Made by a program: the position numbers and the translations under genes. A model generated the notes under the pieces. It worked only from the letters and a program-made list of their open reading frames with translations, did not search any database and had not been told where the DNA came from. A stretch of DNA of 16,905 nucleotides, from contig JAUVIX010000029.1 of the NCBI GenBank assembly GCA_030592565.1, positions 1 through 16,905 on the forward strand, written 5' to 3'. Below are positions 15,374 through 16,905 of this stretch, in pieces. The first letter of the stretch is position 1, and every line of letters starts with the position of its first letter. This stretch comes from Chlorobiota bacterium. Its GTDB lineage: Bacteria > Bacteroidota > Bacteroidia > Bacteroidales > JAADJA01.

Positions 15374-16134
15374 GATCTTGCCATTTCAATAATTTCTTCT
15401 TCAGGTATATTCAATATCAATCGCCACTCTTTATTTGTTTTACCAACAGTTTCTCCATCAATTTCAAATAAAGAATATTTTTCATTCAATATGCTTCTGG
15501 CATATTGAATGAAAGTATCCATATTGGGTTTTTCCAATAAATCTGCAAGGTATGCCAAACGTTTTACCAATGACAAATTGTTTTCTTCAATACAATACCG
15601 GATCATTTTTTTTGCATTCAACTTAGCTCTATAAAATGCTTTAATAATTTCTGCATAACCTCCTGAAATTCTTGGTCTGTCAAATGCGTCTACAATTGTC
15701 CTTTCCTTGTTGCTAATCCTGAATTTATGGTTTCCGTATCCCTCTTCAATATATCCACTCATACAATTTTTTTGTTTTTGCGAAAATATGTACCTAACTC
15801 CAAAATATTCTGCATTTTTTTTCCTTTTGCTTGTTTTCACCAAAACTATATTTGGAATTTGCTCACTTAACCCATGATAGTTAATAGCGTTCCAATATGA
15901 AATTATGCCATCAGGGATCACAAAGCATCCTATTACAAAATGATCTTTGAAATTGTGCCGGCAATATTTCCCCCTTTCAATAACATCAATGTAATTGTTA
16001 CTGATCAATCGGTTAATAACATATCTAAGGTTTCTTTTTTCAAGGATATTTGCATCATCCAGCTCCTTCAGCGAAAAAATATCCAAACCAAAATCATCAA
16101 GATGTTTTAATACTATTTCTTCGTTTATTTTCAT
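15370..16134 (-). CDS. abiEi: AbiEi-family antitoxin / autorepressor
   Basis: AbiEi is the antitoxin and transcriptional repressor of the AbiE operon; it does not bind the toxin but controls its gene through an N-terminal winged helix-turn-helix. Residues 1-60 fit that domain (FSLKELDDANILEKRNLRYVINRLISNNYIDVIERGKY). The rest is the C-terminal antitoxin region with IPDGIISYWNAINYHGLSEQIPNIVLVKTSK (73-103), HKFRISNKERTIVDAFDRPRISGGYAEIIKAF (136-167) and LVKRLAYLADLL (189-200), all AbiEi hallmarks. The 254-aa length is slightly below the 270-280 often seen. It is the first gene of the operon. AGGAG lies only two bases before the ATG. Its promoter is flanked by a 16-bp inverted repeat, the likely autoregulatory site. 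Confidence 0.9.
   Translation of the reverse strand: MKINEEIVLKHLDDFGLDIFSLKELDDANILEKRNLRYVINRLISNNYIDVIERGKYCRHNFKDHFVIGCFVIPDGIISYWNAINYHGLSEQIPNIVLVKTSKRKKNAEYFGVRYIFSQKQKNCMSGYIEEGYGNHKFRISNKERTIVDAFDRPRISGGYAEIIKAFYRAKLNAKKMIRYCIEENNLSLVKRLAYLADLLEKPNMDTFIQYARSILNEKYSLFEIDGETVGKTNKEWRLILNIPEEEIIEMARS
15480..15514 (-). promoter_or_regulatory. 14-bp perfect stem inside the abiEi coding region
   Basis: TTTCATTCAATATG (15480-15493) and CATATTGAATGAAA (15501-15514) pair without mismatch around a 7-base loop. In the abiEi mRNA this covers codons about 207-218, roughly 110 bases ahead of the abiEii start. Nothing in the protein requires such symmetry. It could slow ribosomes, block mRNA decay or set the antitoxin:toxin ratio; these roles are inference. 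Confidence 0.6.
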
Positions 16135-16136
16135 AA

Positions 16137-16141
16137 CTCCT
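16137..16141 (-). promoter_or_regulatory. Shine-Dalgarno-like AGGAG before abiEi
   Basis: On the minus strand AGGAG precedes the abiEi ATG with only a two-base spacer. Most genes in this window lack such a site, which fits a transferred operon, though the spacing is shorter than ideal. Confidence 0.4.
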
Positions 16142-16143
16142 GC

Positions 16144-16202
16144 ATTACCAATATTTACATTAAAATACTACATTGTGCAAATATAGTGTAAATAATGGTA
16201 AT
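16144..16202 (-). promoter_or_regulatory. abiE operon promoter with flanking 16-bp inverted repeats (probable AbiEi operator)
   Basis: ATTACCAATATTTACA (16144-16159) and TGTAAATAATGGTAAT (16187-16202) are reverse complements at 15 of 16 positions. Between them, at 16178-16185, the minus strand reads TATATTTG, an exact TAnnTTTG -7 element, placing the transcription start near 16174. One repeat thus sits just upstream of the -7 element and the other in the 40-base leader. This is the layout expected for a repressor that blocks polymerase. AbiEi proteins are known to bind inverted repeats at their own promoter and repress cooperatively. No -33 TTG is evident. Confidence 0.7.
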
Positions 16203-16288
16203 ATATAATTTTATTTGTAATTATTCTAAAAAAAACAAATAAAGATGGCTCATCCGGATTGAAAATAACTTATAATTCATATTTTTTG

Positions 16289-16320
16289 TGTGACCAGGAT
16301 AATAGCTATCGGTAGTCACA
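16289..16320. repeat. Interrupted inverted repeat TGTGAC...GTCACA
   Basis: TGTGAC (16289-16294) pairs with GTCACA (16315-16320), and inside it GATA and TATC can pair around AATAGC. The role is unknown. The neighbouring sequence (16203-16288) is AT-rich with no gene. Confidence 0.4.
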
Positions 16321-16356
16321 GAATAAAAATTGTAGAAATAGTATGGCATTGAAATG

Positions 16357-16387
16357 AAAAAAGCCATCCCGATATAGAATGGTTTTC
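16357..16387 (-). terminator. Weak terminator-like hairpin downstream of the tRNA-Val fragment
   Basis: On the minus strand AAAACCAT is followed by an 11-base loop, ATGG, a single C bulge and TTTTTT. It lies six bases beyond the 3' end of the tRNA-Val fragment and may be the original terminator of that tRNA gene. Confidence 0.4.
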
Positions 16388-16392
16388 ATTTG

Positions 16393-16440
16393 TGGGAGTT
16401 ACTGGATTCGAACCAGTGACCCCCTGCTTGTAAGGCAGAT
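16393..16440 (-). pseudogene. 3' fragment of tRNA-Val (UAC), probable att-site remnant
   Basis: On the minus strand these 48 bases hold the anticodon stem-loop (loop CTTACAA, anticodon TAC), variable region, T arm (ACTGG, TTCGAAT, CCAGT), the 3' acceptor strand AACTCCC and discriminator A. The D arm and 5' acceptor strand are absent: the sequence beyond 16440 is AT-rich and unrelated, and no AACTCCC (plus strand) for a separated 5' half occurs to the right. Integrases that use tRNA genes leave exactly such 3' pieces. With this orientation the inserted element would lie to the right, with an intact tRNA-Val at its far end outside the window. Confidence 0.8.
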
Positions 16441-16854
16441 TGAAAAAATCTATAAATCTATAATATACAGATTACTATGAGCGTGTGAAATATATTAGTA
16501 AACAAATTAGTAAAACATTTCGTCTATTTCTTTTCAAAGTAAATATTTGCTTTTTGCTCATTATAAAAGCATTCAAGAATTTATTATTGACGTCATAGGG
16601 TCTTTTAAAGTGGCACCCATAGACCGAAATGGGTGGCATGCATAGACCGAAATAGCCAGTAACCATAGGTTTAGTGCAATACCGAAGCTACCGTATCCAA
16701 ATATCTCATCCCGACAATTGTACGGGAGTGCTTGAATTATTGAGACTTAATTGTTAGCGGCTGAATGTATTTACTAAATAATAAAAAACTTTAGTATCTT
16801 GTAATAAATCCTTTTTTATTTTCGTCTTATGGGACAAAATTGAATCAATTTATT
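16441..16854. other. Non-coding junction region right of the tRNA-Val fragment
   Basis: No convincing gene is present in these 414 bases. The stretch holds AT-rich sequence next to the tRNA fragment, the 8-bp palindrome TGACGTCA near 16589, the 23-bp two-copy repeat listed separately, a small CCCG/CGGG hairpin near 16710-16725 and an AT-rich leader to the partial gene at 16855. No clear TAnnTTTG promoter was found for that gene. Confidence 0.5.
16610..16655. mobile_element. Two-copy 23-bp repeat, possible IS21-type terminal remnant
   Basis: GTGGCACCCATAGACCGAAAT (16610-16630) is repeated as GTGGCATGCATAGACCGAAAT (16633-16653), differing at two positions, with a 23-bp period. Multiple GTGGCA...CCGAAA-type repeats are what I associate with the ends of IS21-family elements in Bacteroidota. 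No istA or istB coding sequence is in the window, so only a terminal remnant could be present. The repeat is certain; the IS assignment is inference. Confidence 0.4.
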
Positions 16855-16905
16855 ATGGAAAAAGAATTTACAGAGTTATTATATCAAAGTCAAGGTATAG
16901 TTCAC
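16855..16905 (+). CDS. 5' end of a gene, possibly an ECF sigma factor
   Basis: Seventeen codons are visible before the window ends: MEKEFTELLYQSQGIVH. The pattern 'E-F-x-x-L-[IL]-x-x-x-Q-G-I-[VI]' resembles the first helix of Bacteroidota sigma-70 ECF factors (region 2). An ECF factor would act with a membrane anti-sigma factor. The evidence is short and the gene could be something else; the frame has no upstream start (a TGA lies close before it). Confidence 0.4.
   Translation, partial: MEKEFTELLYQSQGIVH

Noticed and set aside
16475..16666. 63-aa minus-strand frame containing MPPISVYGCHFKR
   Set aside because: It is translation of the 23-bp repeat and AT-rich junction sequence; no start signal or protein-like composition beyond the repeat.
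16393..16905. Possible intron-split tRNA-Val
   Set aside because: No 5' half matching the acceptor strand (AACTCCC on the plus strand) appears to the right within the window, and no group I intron features are seen.

Overview
The window reads as chromosome of a low-GC member of the Bacteroidota, probably a Bacteroidales/Marinilabiliales-type organism. Three things point that way. Several genes are preceded by the TAnnTTTG -7 element typical of the phylum's primary sigma factor. A DAHP synthase is fused to a type II chorismate mutase. The tRNA gene encodes no CCA, and most starts lack a Shine-Dalgarno sequence. There is no taxonomic marker such as 16S, so nothing finer can be said.

Positions 1-12.4 kb are core housekeeping sequence: the 3' part of dprA (DNA uptake and recombination), a PrsW-like membrane protein that has lost most expected catalytic residues, the DAHP synthase/chorismate mutase (entry to aromatic amino acids), asnS, rpoN (sigma-54) with a PAP2-like membrane phosphatase one base behind it, a small outer-membrane beta-barrel protein, a CorA-type Mg2+ channel, the ribosome-associated GTPase hflX, and lnt (lipoprotein N-acylation) translationally coupled to a YbfF-like esterase. 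The divergent DAHP synthase/asnS intergenic region carries a perfect 44-bp palindrome. The convergent region after the PAP2-like gene carries two outward-facing copies of an IS-end-like sequence.

At 12.5 kb a tRNA-Gln(UUG) with a good promoter and terminator ends the core part. From 12.8 to 16.1 kb, all on the minus strand, lies an accessory operon in the order abiEi (antitoxin/repressor), abiEii (nucleotidyltransferase toxin), a UPF0158 protein, the remains of a small Cys-containing reading frame, and an acidic 354-aa protein of unknown function made of two diverged copies of one domain, each ending in a four-cysteine cluster. The first three genes overlap by 4 bp each. The promoter of this operon sits between two 16-bp inverted repeats that match at 15 of 16 positions, a likely AbiEi operator. 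A 14-bp perfect stem lies inside abiEi near the toxin start. This extended AbiE operon is the best candidate here for an undescribed system.

The right end (16.2-16.9 kb) is a junction zone: a minus-strand terminator-like hairpin, the 3' 48 nt of a tRNA-Val(UAC) with no 5' half (an attachment-site remnant that implies an integrated element extending to the right), a two-copy 23-bp repeat resembling IS21-type ends, and the first 17 codons of a gene that looks like an ECF sigma factor.
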